NCBI GenBank assembly: GCA_045576455.1
Contig: JAZNGM010000004.1
Location: 1 to 64,000 of the forward strand
DNA from: RGIG4034 sp045576455
GTDB taxonomy: Bacteria > Bacillota > Clostridia > Lachnospirales > Lachnospiraceae
Length of the DNA: 64,000 nucleotides
Reading direction: 5' to 3'
Below are positions 6,765 through 15,150 of the stretch, in pieces. The position numbers and the translations under genes were made by a program. The notes under the pieces are model-generated. The model was not told where the DNA came from and did not search any database. It worked only from the letters and a program-made list of their open reading frames with translations. The stretch's first letter is position 1. Each line of letters opens with the position of its first letter.

Positions 6765-9458
6765 CTATACTTCGTATTCCAGCTTCTCTTTTTTACTCAA
6801 ACATAGATAGTTCAAATAACACTTCTGACATTTCTCTTTACTGCATTTTCTAGGCAAATCATTCTTGCGAATATTTGTCGCAGCATCTCTGATATCACGA
6901 TTTACATTATCCAAAAGACCTTCTGTTACTCTCTGACGCTCACTTTCAGAATTATCTAAATTGTAGATTTCTAAGTAGTCTGCAGTCTCACCGGTAAGCT
7001 TTTGATATCCCAATGCATATATTTTTAACTGTTCCGCATTAATACACTCGGTTACTTCACGACTGGCAGTTTTAAAATCCACAATATATGTCTTTTCTTC
7101 CCCGGAAATCTCACGACGTTTCACTAAATCGATTCGTCCGTTTACCTTGATTCCGTCTCCCATATCTAACTCGATATCAGCTTCTGCCATTGTTATATTT
7201 GTAAAATCATCTTGATTCTTTGCCACATAACCTGCTATAGACTTTTTCGCACCTTCCAACATATTATCCTGCAGTTTAGGGTTTGCATACGGAAGATAAA
7301 AACTATCATTTACAATATGCTCAATCTCTTCTGCTGATAAAATTTCACCATTTAAGTACTTTCTATGAATGTTCATAACAATTTCATGCATTGCTTTACC
7401 ATATCCTAATGCCGGTACGATAGGCTGTACAAATCCATAAAACATAGATAACTTAAAGCGATATGCACAATCAAAATAATCCTGCAAAATTGAGAAGTTA
7501 AGATTTAATGGTGCAGCCTCATCACTCATAGGTGGTATATGATTACTTGTATATACCATTTTTTCATCAAACCCAAGCATATATGGAGAATCTTTTGCTT
7601 CTACCATAAATGCCGAAATTTTCTTCTCTCGATTATTTCCAGGAGAACGTGTTAAAAACAAAAACTTCTTCGCACGGGTAATGGCAACATAGAACAACTT
7701 ACGTTCTTCTTCTGTACCACCGGCAAATCTGTCGGCATTAGGAATCCATTCTTTCTCAATTACATGCCAAATACTCTTACCACCCATTTTTGCAGACGGA
7801 AAGTTATTATGGTTCATTTGTGGTATAAATACTGCTGTAAACTCTAATCCCTTCGATTGATGTACGGTCATAATATTAACTGCATCGGGACGAATATATG
7901 TATTTGCAATATGTCCTTCCGGATAATATCCATCTGCCGTATACTTCAAAAAGTTACAGAAACTACTCAACTTATTATCCGGTGTTGTAGTATAATAAAT
8001 TGTTTCAAAGTCATTGATTACCTGACTAAACTTACCTAAATTATATAGAATAATCTCTGAAGAATTACTCTCATCTACAATAGATATTCTACGCAGAAAA
8101 TCATGGTACACTTTCTGCAACACAAATTCCCCATAGAATTTTTTTGATTTTACATCAATTACATTCAAAGTAGAAATTGCCTCGGCAATCTCCTTTTCAT
8201 CCAATTCATAATCAATGTTTTTCCACAATTGGAACAATTCCATCATTCCAATTATTCCTGCAAGATAATCAAAAATACCTTTTGCCGCCTGGCACTCAGC
8301 AGTATTGAACAACTCATTTACACCTTCAATTATGTAAGGTATTTCATACGCATCAAGCATTTTAGCAATATCCGGTCCATGCTTGCGCTTACGAAGCAAC
8401 ACTGCCATTTCCGAATACTTTACGCCCGCATCATGTAGTGCTTTTATACGTTTTGCAATAAATTCATATTCTTCATCAGACTCATTAAATTCGCGGTATA
8501 CTGTATCACCTTCTCCGTATTTTACAAGTTTACCCGAATCCATAACTTTAGATAAACGTTTTGTATTATTTGCAATAACACGCTTCGCAATATCAACAAC
8601 CGCTTCTGTACTTCTGTAATCTGTTCCCAACACAATATACTTATCAATCCCATATCTTTCCTTAAATGTTAAAATATTCTCCGGGTCACTTCCTCTAAAC
8701 TGATAAATTGTCTGGTCATCATCTCCTACAATACAAAGATTACATCCACCTTGCTTAATAAAGCGAATCAATCTTTCCTGTATAGGATTTGTATCCTGAT
8801 ACTCATCTACGGTTAGATATTTTATTTTGTTTAATATAATATCTGCGAAATTTTTATTCGTCTCTAACTGATGAAGCATCTCCTGCATAATCAGTGAATA
8901 ATCAAAGTAATTTTTACGATAAAATGTATCCCTATATTTATCTACTGCCCCTCTTGTTTTATCATCCCATTTATCACGTTCAAACCAGTTTTCATTTAAG
9001 ATACTAATTACACTCAAAAAGAGATTTGTTTCTGTATATATCTTCAATCCCAAATCCGGCATGCCACAGAAATTATAATTCTTTTCTATGTAAAGCTTTG
9101 TTTTAATCTCATCTAACACTGTAAACTTTTGAAACTGCACAACATGCTCCTGCAACATCTTTAGGCAGAAACCATGTATCGTTCCAATATACATATTGGC
9201 AAACCCTTTGGTGTTTCCCAATACTGCTTCACCATATTTATAAATTCTGCTCTTTAATTCCTCTGCAGCTTTTTCAGTAAATGTGAACGCAACAATATTC
9301 CCTGGTAATACATTCGTATTAGACTTTAATATATTTATTATTCTACGTGTAACGACACCTGTCTTACCAGCGCCTGCACATGCAATAATTTCCAAATCTT
9401 CACCAATAGTTTTTACTGCTTCTATTTGCTTATCTGATAAATTTTGAAATAAATCCAT
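6765..9458 (-). CDS. UvrD/AddA-like helicase fused to an Fe-S PD-(D/E)XK nuclease
   Basis: An 897-residue superfamily-1A helicase. Walker A is ACAGAGKTG (26-34), followed by VAFTFTEKAAEEL, VDEYQDTN (Walker B), GDDDQTIYQFRGSDP, TDYRST, VMTVHQSKGLEF and FYVAITRAKK, so the motor looks complete. A C-terminal nuclease follows: a first Cys in FDCAYRFKLS (about 660), YIVDFKTAS with a downstream QL..YALGYQ (about 800), then three spaced cysteines in CSKEKCQKCYLNYLC (about 872-887). This one-plus-three-Cys arrangement resembles AddB/Cas4-type [4Fe-4S] nucleases. It is the first gene of the operon with mod, res, tcmP and DUF5131, which suggests DNA processing in defence rather than housekeeping repair. 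It is not a standard AddA: no partner AddB is nearby. Confidence 0.85.
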   Translation of the reverse strand: MDLFQNLSDKQIEAVKTIGEDLEIIACAGAGKTGVVTRRIINILKSNTNVLPGNIVAFTFTEKAAEELKSRIYKYGEAVLGNTKGFANMYIGTIHGFCLKMLQEHVVQFQKFTVLDEIKTKLYIEKNYNFCGMPDLGLKIYTETNLFLSVISILNENWFERDKWDDKTRGAVDKYRDTFYRKNYFDYSLIMQEMLHQLETNKNFADIILNKIKYLTVDEYQDTNPIQERLIRFIKQGGCNLCIVGDDDQTIYQFRGSDPENILTFKERYGIDKYIVLGTDYRSTEAVVDIAKRVIANNTKRLSKVMDSGKLVKYGEGDTVYREFNESDEEYEFIAKRIKALHDAGVKYSEMAVLLRKRKHGPDIAKMLDAYEIPYIIEGVNELFNTAECQAAKGIFDYLAGIIGMMELFQLWKNIDYELDEKEIAEAISTLNVIDVKSKKFYGEFVLQKVYHDFLRRISIVDESNSSEIILYNLGKFSQVINDFETIYYTTTPDNKLSSFCNFLKYTADGYYPEGHIANTYIRPDAVNIMTVHQSKGLEFTAVFIPQMNHNNFPSAKMGGKSIWHVIEKEWIPNADRFAGGTEEERKLFYVAITRAKKFLFLTRSPGNNREKKISAFMVEAKDSPYMLGFDEKMVYTSNHIPPMSDEAAPLNLNFSILQDYFDCAYRFKLSMFYGFVQPIVPALGYGKAMHEIVMNIHRKYLNGEILSAEEIEHIVNDSFYLPYANPKLQDNMLEGAKKSIAGYVAKNQDDFTNITMAEADIELDMGDGIKVNGRIDLVKRREISGEEKTYIVDFKTASREVTECINAEQLKIYALGYQKLTGETADYLEIYNLDNSESERQRVTEGLLDNVNRDIRDAATNIRKNDLPRKCSKEKCQKCYLNYLCLSKKEKLEYEV

Positions 9459-9504
9459 TGATTTTTCCTCCTTGAGTAGACTATGTATAGTAGAGTTTCT
9501 TCAA

Positions 9505-9533
9505 ATTATACCATGCATTCATGTCCAAAAATA
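9505..9533 (-). promoter_or_regulatory. Extended -10 promoter of the defence-like operon
   Basis: On the minus strand TGGTATAAT (9505-9513) is a perfect extended -10 element, 47 bases upstream of the helicase ATG. The -35 region at the expected distance is poor (TATTTT). GTCC/GGAC half-sites with an 8-base gap overlap the upstream side and could be an operator for the adjacent XRE protein. Confidence 0.45.
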
Positions 9534-9538
9534 CGGAC

Positions 9539-9742
9539 TCAATCTCTCACATACTCCATAATATCCCCATAGTCCACATCCAGAGTCTTACAAATCTTCC
9601 CTAACACTTCCAATGTCACTTCTTTATCTCTCCGAAGCTTAGTCATTGTATTCGGCGCTATTGCCGCCTGCTTTCTGAGATCCGCTTTACTCATTTTTCT
9701 ATCTACTAATAACTTCCATAATCTGTTGTATGATACAGCCAT
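9539..9742 (-). CDS. Small XRE-family (Cro/C1) transcriptional regulator
   Basis: A 67-residue single-domain repressor-type protein starting MAVSYNRLWKLL. The body, including KADLRKQAAIAPNTMTKL and the closing LGKICKTLDVDYGDIMEYV, is the short YozG/Cro-like HTH form. A longer reading from 9766 is possible, but GGAGGG lies 7 bases before the ATG at 9742 and inside the longer frame, which favours the shorter protein. It has its own promoter (9790-9818). It stops at 9539, just before the promoter of the helicase-mod-res operon, so it is a natural candidate repressor of that operon. Confidence 0.85.
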   Translation of the reverse strand: MAVSYNRLWKLLVDRKMSKADLRKQAAIAPNTMTKLRRDKEVTLEVLGKICKTLDVDYGDIMEYVRD

Positions 9743-9789
9743 AATATGCCCTCCATCATGCATCAAAAACTTACAAAAATCTACTAAAT

Positions 9790-9818
9790 ATTATACCACA
9801 ACCGTTCTATACCTTCAA
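9790..9818 (-). promoter_or_regulatory. Sigma-A promoter of the small XRE gene
   Basis: Minus-strand TTGAAG (9813-9818), 17 bp, TATAAT (9790-9795), with TGG just before the -10 element, which makes it an extended -10 like that of the neighbouring operon. Confidence 0.65.
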
Positions 9819-9947
9819 GAAACTTTCGCACAACCTTGCGAGGTATCCAACAAGCAATTCTGCTCCCATTTTAGCCTTTCGTACGTAATGTGAATTTCTA
9901 AAAATTCCCCATCACTTTCCAACATACTTATCTTTACAAACGAAGAA

Positions 9948-9966
9948 GAGGTGCTTTCGCACCCCC
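9948..9966 (-). terminator. GC-rich hairpin, probable terminator
   Basis: GGTGC-TTTC-GCACC with extra G/C flanks forms a stable tetraloop hairpin. On the minus strand it is followed by TCTTCTTCGTTTG, a moderate T-rich tail. It lies about 50 bases past the stop of the coiled-coil gene at 10013. Confidence 0.5.
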
Positions 9967-10012
9967 TCCCATTTGCTTACACGTTCTACTGACTCATTCC
10001 AGCCACCTTCTG

Positions 10013-10321
10013 CTATACCCACTCACCGATGCTCCTTAGGAAGTGTTCCAGCATGTTCATTCCGTTGATAGTAAACTGCCTCATGAAATCATATGCTTTA
10101 TCAAGCTTCTCCTTAAGCGTGCGGTTCTCTGTTTTCAGACACTCATTCTCGTATTTGAGTTCCAGCATCTTTTCAAAGAATGCCTTCTCCCGCTCACCGG
10201 AATTGGCATTCTTAAAGTAATCAATGAGTCCCTCCGCAAACCTTGCTTTTTTAATTCTCTCATCCTCATCTTCCTTGATATTTCCTCTCGGATAAGAGTC
10301 TTTATAGAAAACGCTCCACAT
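10013..10321 (-). CDS. Small coiled-coil hypothetical protein
   Basis: A 102-residue protein of unknown function. The centre (about 45-80) is a strong heptad-like coiled coil with alternating Leu/Glu/Lys (FFEKMLELKYENECLKTEN, then LKEKLDKAYDFM). A basic-acidic start (DEDERIKKARF) and an aromatic C-terminus ending SIGEWV flank it. No membrane segment is visible. Its first 20 bases overlap the end of the PD-(D/E)XK-like gene, so the two are translationally coupled and probably act together, perhaps as an oligomerising partner. The hairpin at 9948-9966 would close the unit. Function is unassigned. Confidence 0.55.
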   Translation of the reverse strand: MWSVFYKDSYPRGNIKEDEDERIKKARFAEGLIDYFKNANSGEREKAFFEKMLELKYENECLKTENRTLKEKLDKAYDFMRQFTINGMNMLEHFLRSIGEWV

Positions 10322-11075
10322 ACTGCTCTAATATATTGATATCTAACGGACTGCCCGAAGTTTCATGTGTTATAATCAGTTTGTCGCCCAACAAAATCCC
10401 ATTCTTCTCGTACATATCTATTTTCTGCATAGCACTTTCGCAGTAAGCCATTTTATCCATCATTCCCAAATGTTCGAGGATGTACTTCTTTCCGGTTCTT
10501 TTATTGAGCACCGTAAAATCCGGATACACTACTATGGTCCGGTTCTTATATTTCAATTCCAAAGGAAGTTCATAATGATAAAGAATTCCTCTTCTGAACA
10601 AAGTATCTGCAATTATTTTTTCTGATTTAGAACGTACTCTTTCACCCTTTTCAGTATAATAAGCCGTTGTATCATCCCCAGCAAATCCCTTGCCCTTGTA
10701 CTCTACTTTTTCAAATTCTTTATTAATCTTCTCCAGCGGTTTTATGTACGGTTTTACCAACTGTTTGCGCGCCGGATGAAGTTTTGCGTAGACTTCGTCC
10801 AGCCTGTACTTCTCTAAAATCATCATAAGATTTTCTAATGCAATCTTCTGTTTCTTAATACATGACAACAATTGCAGACTATATTCTTTCTGCGCAATTT
10901 TCTCGACTAATTTTCTTTTCTTCTTCCCTTGGTACTCCTTACCGATATAATATTGATAACTTCCTTTATTAATCGCACAGCGAAGTTTCCCCTCGGGTGC
11001 TCCTTTCACAAACCGCTTTGCTTTTTCTTCAGCTTCAACAAGCTCTAACAAAGTCTCTTTTAATTCTTTTTCCAA
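10302..11075 (-). CDS. PD-(D/E)XK-nuclease-like hypothetical protein
   Basis: A 257-residue protein with a Lys-rich helical N-terminal half (1-140) and a C-terminal domain resembling a restriction-type fold. That domain shows Glu in RSKSEKIIADTLFRR (about 147-162), YPDF (about 180) and the YILEHLGMMD strand (about 198), where EHLG replaces the usual ExK. A Tyr-rich helix and LIITHETSGSPLD follow. The start is TTG at 11075: AAGGAGGA lies 10 bases upstream and no ATG fits. Immediately upstream, 18 bases from the start codon, ends the 62-bp repeat array, so the array would be its 5' leader if transcribed on this strand. Nuclease activity is inferred from the pattern; the substrate is unknown. 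Confidence 0.6.
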   Translation of the reverse strand: MEKELKETLLELVEAEEKAKRFVKGAPEGKLRCAINKGSYQYYIGKEYQGKKKRKLVEKIAQKEYSLQLLSCIKKQKIALENLMMILEKYRLDEVYAKLHPARKQLVKPYIKPLEKINKEFEKVEYKGKGFAGDDTTAYYTEKGERVRSKSEKIIADTLFRRGILYHYELPLELKYKNRTIVVYPDFTVLNKRTGKKYILEHLGMMDKMAYCESAMQKIDMYEKNGILLGDKLIITHETSGSPLDINILEQYVERFL

Positions 11076-11092
11076 ATTAATATAGTCCTCCT

Positions 11093-11464
11093 TTACCTAC
11101 TTACTATTCTATTAAGTTTTCTAGTCGGTAATTTCATTCATCGGCTCACAACTCTTACCTATCAGCAATGCCTTATCAACGATGAATGGGTAATTTCCTC
11201 GGGCATCAATGCTTATTTACCTACTGCGTTTCCTTGGCATACTGCCGGTTGGTAATTCTCACATGCCACCTTACTTTTTTACCCACTATGTCACCTCCAC
11301 AAACTAACGGTTGGTAATTTTCGCATGAGGCAAGATTTTTTTACCCACTGGAGTTCTTTTACATGTCGTCGGTTGGTAAGTCCCACAAAAAGCAGAATAT
11401 TTTTACCCACTAAGGCACATTTGCACAACATCAGTTGGTAAACCGCCCGGCACTCCATTATTTA
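11093..11464. repeat. Six-unit, exactly 62-bp-phased inverted-repeat array
   Basis: TTACC starts at 11093, 11155, 11217, 11279, 11341 and 11403, and GGTAA starts at 11127, 11189, 11251, 11313, 11375 and 11437: both spacings are exactly 62 in all six units. Extended arms are TTACCyACT and (A/G)GTTGGTAA, an 8-9 bp dyad with a constant mismatch at its sixth pair, enclosing 21 bases that differ completely between units. A second variable 23-base segment separates units. Unit 2 carries a compensatory change (pair C-G becomes T-A at arm position 8). Arms are most alike in units 3-6 and most diverged in units 1-2, next to the TTG start at 11075. No open frame crosses the array. Conserved blocks are too short for a CRISPR repeat. 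Function unknown. Confidence 0.9.
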
Positions 11465-11644
11465 TATATATATTTGAATATTTCATCCAGAAACAGGATG
11501 CAAATGATATGGCAGAAAATCCGCCCAATAACGAATACTATAAAATAAAAACAGAAAATAATGAAATAAATAAAAAACTTAAAATATGAAACAAATGAAA
11601 AACTTAAAATACAAAAGATTAACAATATGAAATATATGAAAATT
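11465..11644. other. AT-rich intergenic stretch between array and tuf terminator
   Basis: About 180 bases, mostly A-rich on the plus strand, with no credible gene. It contains a direct repeat of AAAAACTTAAAATA at 11573-11586 and 11598-11611 (25-bp offset). The loop of the tuf terminator carries a third copy of AAAAACTTA. This may be slippage-prone filler. Confidence 0.6.
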
Positions 11645-11672
11645 ACAGCCCTCTAAAAACTTAGAGGGCTGT
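11645..11672 (-). terminator. Rho-independent terminator of tuf
   Basis: ACAGCCCTCT / AGAGGGCTGT is a perfect 10-bp stem with an 8-base loop, followed on the minus strand by AATTTTCATAT. It lies 35 bases past the tuf stop. Confidence 0.85.
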
Positions 11673-11707
11673 AGTGATTTAGAAATAATCAACGATTATA
11701 TCAATAA

Positions 11708-12901
11708 TTACTCGATGATAGTAGCAACACGACCTGAACCTACAGTACGTCCACCTTCACGGATAGCGAATGTAAGACCCTGCTCCATAGCGATTGGATG
11801 GATGAGTTCGATTGTCATCTCGATGTTATCGCCAGGCATGCACATTTCTGTACCAGCTGGTAAGTTACAAACACCTGTAACGTCTGTTGTTCTGAAATAG
11901 AACTGAGGTCTGTAGTTATTGAAGAAAGGTGTATGACGTCCACCTTCGTCTTTTGTTAATACGTAAACCTGAGCTGTGAATTTCTTATGGCACTTAACTG
12001 AACCTGGTTTTGCAAGAACCTGACCTCTTTCGATGTCTGTTCTCTGGATACCACGAAGAAGTACACCAACGTTATCACCAGCCTGAGCCTCATCAAGAAG
12101 CTTACGGAACATTTCGATACCTGTAACAACAGATTTCTGTGTTTCTTCTTTGATACCGATGATTTCAACTTCATCTGACATATGAAGAGTACCACGCTCT
12201 ACTCTACCTGTAGCAACTGTACCACGACCTGTGATAGAGAATACGTCTTCTACTGGCATAAGGAATGGCTTATCTGTGTCACGTTCCGGATCAGGAATGT
12301 AAGAGTCAACTGCAGCCATTAACTCAAGAATCTTGTCACCCCACTCACAGTTAGGATCTTCAAGAGCCTTAAGAGCTGAACCCTGGATGATTGGTGTATC
12401 ATCGCCTGGGAAGTCGTACTCGCTTAATTTTTCTCTGATTTCCATCTCTACTAATTCAAGAAGTTCAGGATCATCAACCATATCACACTTGTTCATGAAT
12501 ACTACGATGTAAGGAACACCTACCTGACGAGAAAGAAGGATATGCTCCTGTGTCTGAGCCATAACACCGTCAGTAGCAGCAACTACGAGGATAGCACCAT
12601 CCATCTGAGCAGCACCTGTGATCATGTTCTTTACATAGTCAGCATGTCCTGGGCAGTCTACGTGAGCGTAGTGTCTGTTTTCTGTTTCGTACTCAACGTG
12701 TGAAGTAGAGATTGTGATACCACGTTCTCTTTCTTCCGGAGCCTTATCGATGTTTTCGAAAGCAACAGCTTCACCTGTTCCTAATCTTGTGTTAAGAGTT
12801 TTTGTGATAGCAGCTGTTAAAGTTGTTTTACCATGGTCTACGTGTCCGATGGTACCAATGTTACAATGAGCTTTGGTTCTCTCAAATTTAGCTTTAGCCA
12901 T
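11708..12901 (-). CDS. tuf: Elongation factor Tu
   Basis: A 397-residue GTPase that delivers aminoacyl-tRNA to the ribosome. G1 is GHVDHGKT (19-26), G3 is DCPGHADY, G4 is NKCD and G5 is SALK; domains 2 and 3 follow with the usual MPVEDVF and RTTDVTG blocks. The length is the family norm. It is the last gene of the str operon but has its own promoter in the 116-base gap after fusA (12986-13014) and a strong terminator at 11645-11672, so it is probably transcribed both with and without the upstream genes. Nothing is unusual. Confidence 0.99.
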   Translation of the reverse strand: MAKAKFERTKAHCNIGTIGHVDHGKTTLTAAITKTLNTRLGTGEAVAFENIDKAPEERERGITISTSHVEYETENRHYAHVDCPGHADYVKNMITGAAQMDGAILVVAATDGVMAQTQEHILLSRQVGVPYIVVFMNKCDMVDDPELLELVEMEIREKLSEYDFPGDDTPIIQGSALKALEDPNCEWGDKILELMAAVDSYIPDPERDTDKPFLMPVEDVFSITGRGTVATGRVERGTLHMSDEVEIIGIKEETQKSVVTGIEMFRKLLDEAQAGDNVGVLLRGIQRTDIERGQVLAKPGSVKCHKKFTAQVYVLTKDEGGRHTPFFNNYRPQFYFRTTDVTGVCNLPAGTEMCMPGDNIEMTIELIHPIAMEQGLTFAIREGGRTVGSGRVATIIE

Positions 12902-12985
12902 TTCTAAAGTCCTCCTTAAAATGATAAAAAATTAAATTATTTTTGTTTGTTTTACTAATAAATTCGCTTTATTGCCTACCTAAAG

Positions 12986-13014
12986 ATTATATTAAATAAG
13001 CAACCTTTTTGCAA
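12986..13014 (-). promoter_or_regulatory. Sigma-A promoter of tuf
   Basis: Minus-strand TTGCAA (13009-13014), 17 bp, TATAAT (12986-12991), about 85 bases upstream of the tuf ATG. Confidence 0.8.
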
Positions 13015-13017
13015 GTA

Positions 13018-15135
13018 TTATTTAGCCTTTGAAGCTAATACCTTTTCCTGTACGTTCTTTGGAACCGGTTCGTACTTCTCAAAGAACATTGAGTAGTTAC
13101 CACGTCCCTGTGTCTTAGAACGAAGATCTGTTGAATAACCGAACATCTCAGCAAGCGGAACAAGTGCTCTAACAATCTTACCACCGCCAAGATCATCCAT
13201 ACCTTCGATACGTCCACGACGAGAGTTAAGGTCACCGATAACATCTCCCATGTAATCTTCTGGCATTGTTACTTCAACTTTCATGATAGGCTCAAGTAAT
13301 ACAGGAGCTGCTTTCTGCATAGCTTCCTTGAATGCCATAGAACCGGCAATGTGGAATGCCATTTCAGAAGAGTCAACTTCATGGTATGAACCATCGTATA
13401 CAATAGCATGAACGCCTACTACAGGGAATCCGCCAAGGATACCTGACTTAGTAGCTTCTTCAATACCATCACCAACTGCAGGAATGTATTCCTTAGGAAT
13501 AGAACCACCAACAACCTGAGATTCAAACTTGAACAACTGCTCTCCGTTTGCATCCATTGGTGCGAACTTAACCTTACAGTGACCGTACTGACCACGTCCA
13601 CCTGACTGCTTAGCGTACTTACTGTCAACATCAACTTCCTTAGTAATAGCTTCTTTGTATGCAACCTGAGGAGCACCAACGTTAGCTTCTACCTTAAATT
13701 CACGAAGGAGACGGTCAACAATAATCTCAAGGTGTAATTCACCCATACCTGCAATAATTGTCTGGCCTGTTTCCTGATCTGTATGAGCACGGAATGTAGG
13801 ATCTTCTTCAGCAAGTTTTGCTAAAGCTTCACCCATCTTGCCCTGTCCTGCTTTTGTCTTAGGCTCGATAGCAAGCTCGATAACCGGTTCAGGGAATTCC
13901 ATAGACTCTAAGATTACAGGATGCTGATCATCACAGATTGTATCACCTGTAGTAGTATACTTAAATCCTACTGCTGCAGCGATATCACCTGAATATACTT
14001 TATCAAGCTCTGCTCTCTTGTTAGCATGCATCTGAAGAATACGTCCAACACGTTCCTTCTTATCCTTTGTTGCGTTTAATACGTATGAACCTGAGTTAAC
14101 AGATCCTGAATAAACACGGAAGTATGCTAACTTACCTACGAATGGGTCTGTCATAATCTTGAATGCAAGTGCTGAGAAAGGCTCTTCATCAGATGAATGT
14201 CTTTCTACTTCGTTACCATCCATGTCAACACCCTTAATTGCAGGGATATCGAGCGGCGATGGCATAAATTCAACTACTGCATCAAGAAGCTTCTGAACGC
14301 CCTTGTTTCTGTATGCTGTACCACAGCAAACAGGAACTGCTGTACATTCACAAGTAGCTTTTCTAAGAACTGCCTTTAACTGATCTATAGATGGTTCTTC
14401 ACCCTCTAAATACATCATCATCAGTTCATCATCTAACTCGCAGATTTTCTCAACGAGTTCTGTATGATACAATTCAGCATCATCTTTCATATTATCAGGG
14501 ATATCAATAATTGAAATATCATCACCCTTATCATCATTGTAGATGTAAGCTTTCATTTCAAACAAGTCAACGATTCCCTTAAATTCATCTTCTTTACCGA
14601 TTGGTAACTGGATACAGATAGCATTCTTGCCAAGTCTTGACTTAATCTGCTCAACTGCTCCATAGAAGTTTGCACCTAAAATGTCCATCTTATTGATGAA
14701 AGCCATACGAGGTACATTGTATGTGTCAGCCTGACGCCATACGTTTTCTGACTGAGGCTCAACACCACCCTTAGCACAGAATACACCTACAGCACCATCA
14801 AGTACACGTAAGGAACGCTCAACTTCTACAGTGAAGTCAACGTGTCCCGGAGTATCAATGATGTTGATACGATGCTCTAATGCACCAGGCTTAGGTTTGC
14901 AGTTTTCCTGTAATGTCCAATGACATGTGGTAGCTGCAGAAGTAATGGTAATACCTCTTTCCTGTTCCTGCTCCATCCAGTCCATGGTAGCAGTACCTTC
15001 ATGAGTATCACCAATCTTATAGTTAACACCGGTATAATAAAGGATACGCTCAGTAGTGGTAGTCTTACCAGCATCGATGTGAGCCATAATACCAATGTTT
15101 CTGGTTCTATCCAATGGATATTCTCTTCCTGCCAA
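13018..15135 (-). CDS. fusA: Elongation factor G
   Basis: A 705-residue translocase GTPase. AHIDAGKTT (about 18-26) is the P-loop, DTPGHVDF the G3 box and NKMD the G4 box. Domains III-V follow, including the GGRGQYGHCKV block of domain IV and the ribosome-contacting C-terminus. The start codon is TTG (13 bases after AGGAGGAAAT begins): no ATG exists at the conserved MAGREYPLDRTRN start, so TTG is secure. It lies 15 bases after rpsG in the str operon. The length is normal for the bacterial protein, and no second EF-G-like domain is present. Confidence 0.99.
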   Translation of the reverse strand: MAGREYPLDRTRNIGIMAHIDAGKTTTTERILYYTGVNYKIGDTHEGTATMDWMEQEQERGITITSAATTCHWTLQENCKPKPGALEHRINIIDTPGHVDFTVEVERSLRVLDGAVGVFCAKGGVEPQSENVWRQADTYNVPRMAFINKMDILGANFYGAVEQIKSRLGKNAICIQLPIGKEDEFKGIVDLFEMKAYIYNDDKGDDISIIDIPDNMKDDAELYHTELVEKICELDDELMMMYLEGEEPSIDQLKAVLRKATCECTAVPVCCGTAYRNKGVQKLLDAVVEFMPSPLDIPAIKGVDMDGNEVERHSSDEEPFSALAFKIMTDPFVGKLAYFRVYSGSVNSGSYVLNATKDKKERVGRILQMHANKRAELDKVYSGDIAAAVGFKYTTTGDTICDDQHPVILESMEFPEPVIELAIEPKTKAGQGKMGEALAKLAEEDPTFRAHTDQETGQTIIAGMGELHLEIIVDRLLREFKVEANVGAPQVAYKEAITKEVDVDSKYAKQSGGRGQYGHCKVKFAPMDANGEQLFKFESQVVGGSIPKEYIPAVGDGIEEATKSGILGGFPVVGVHAIVYDGSYHEVDSSEMAFHIAGSMAFKEAMQKAAPVLLEPIMKVEVTMPEDYMGDVIGDLNSRRGRIEGMDDLGGGKIVRALVPLAEMFGYSTDLRSKTQGRGNYSMFFEKYEPVPKNVQEKVLASKAK

Positions 15136-15150
15136 GGTAATTTCCTCCTA

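Noticed and set aside
11093..11464. CRISPR array
   Set aside because: The period is regular, but conserved blocks are only 8-9 bases and come as opposed pairs with two different spacer lengths (21 and 23). No cas gene is in the window.
11093..11464. Type III toxin-antitoxin RNA repeats
   Set aside because: Those repeats are near-identical along their length because they bind the toxin; here most of each unit is unrelated. The adjacent protein does not look like ToxN, TenpN or CptN.
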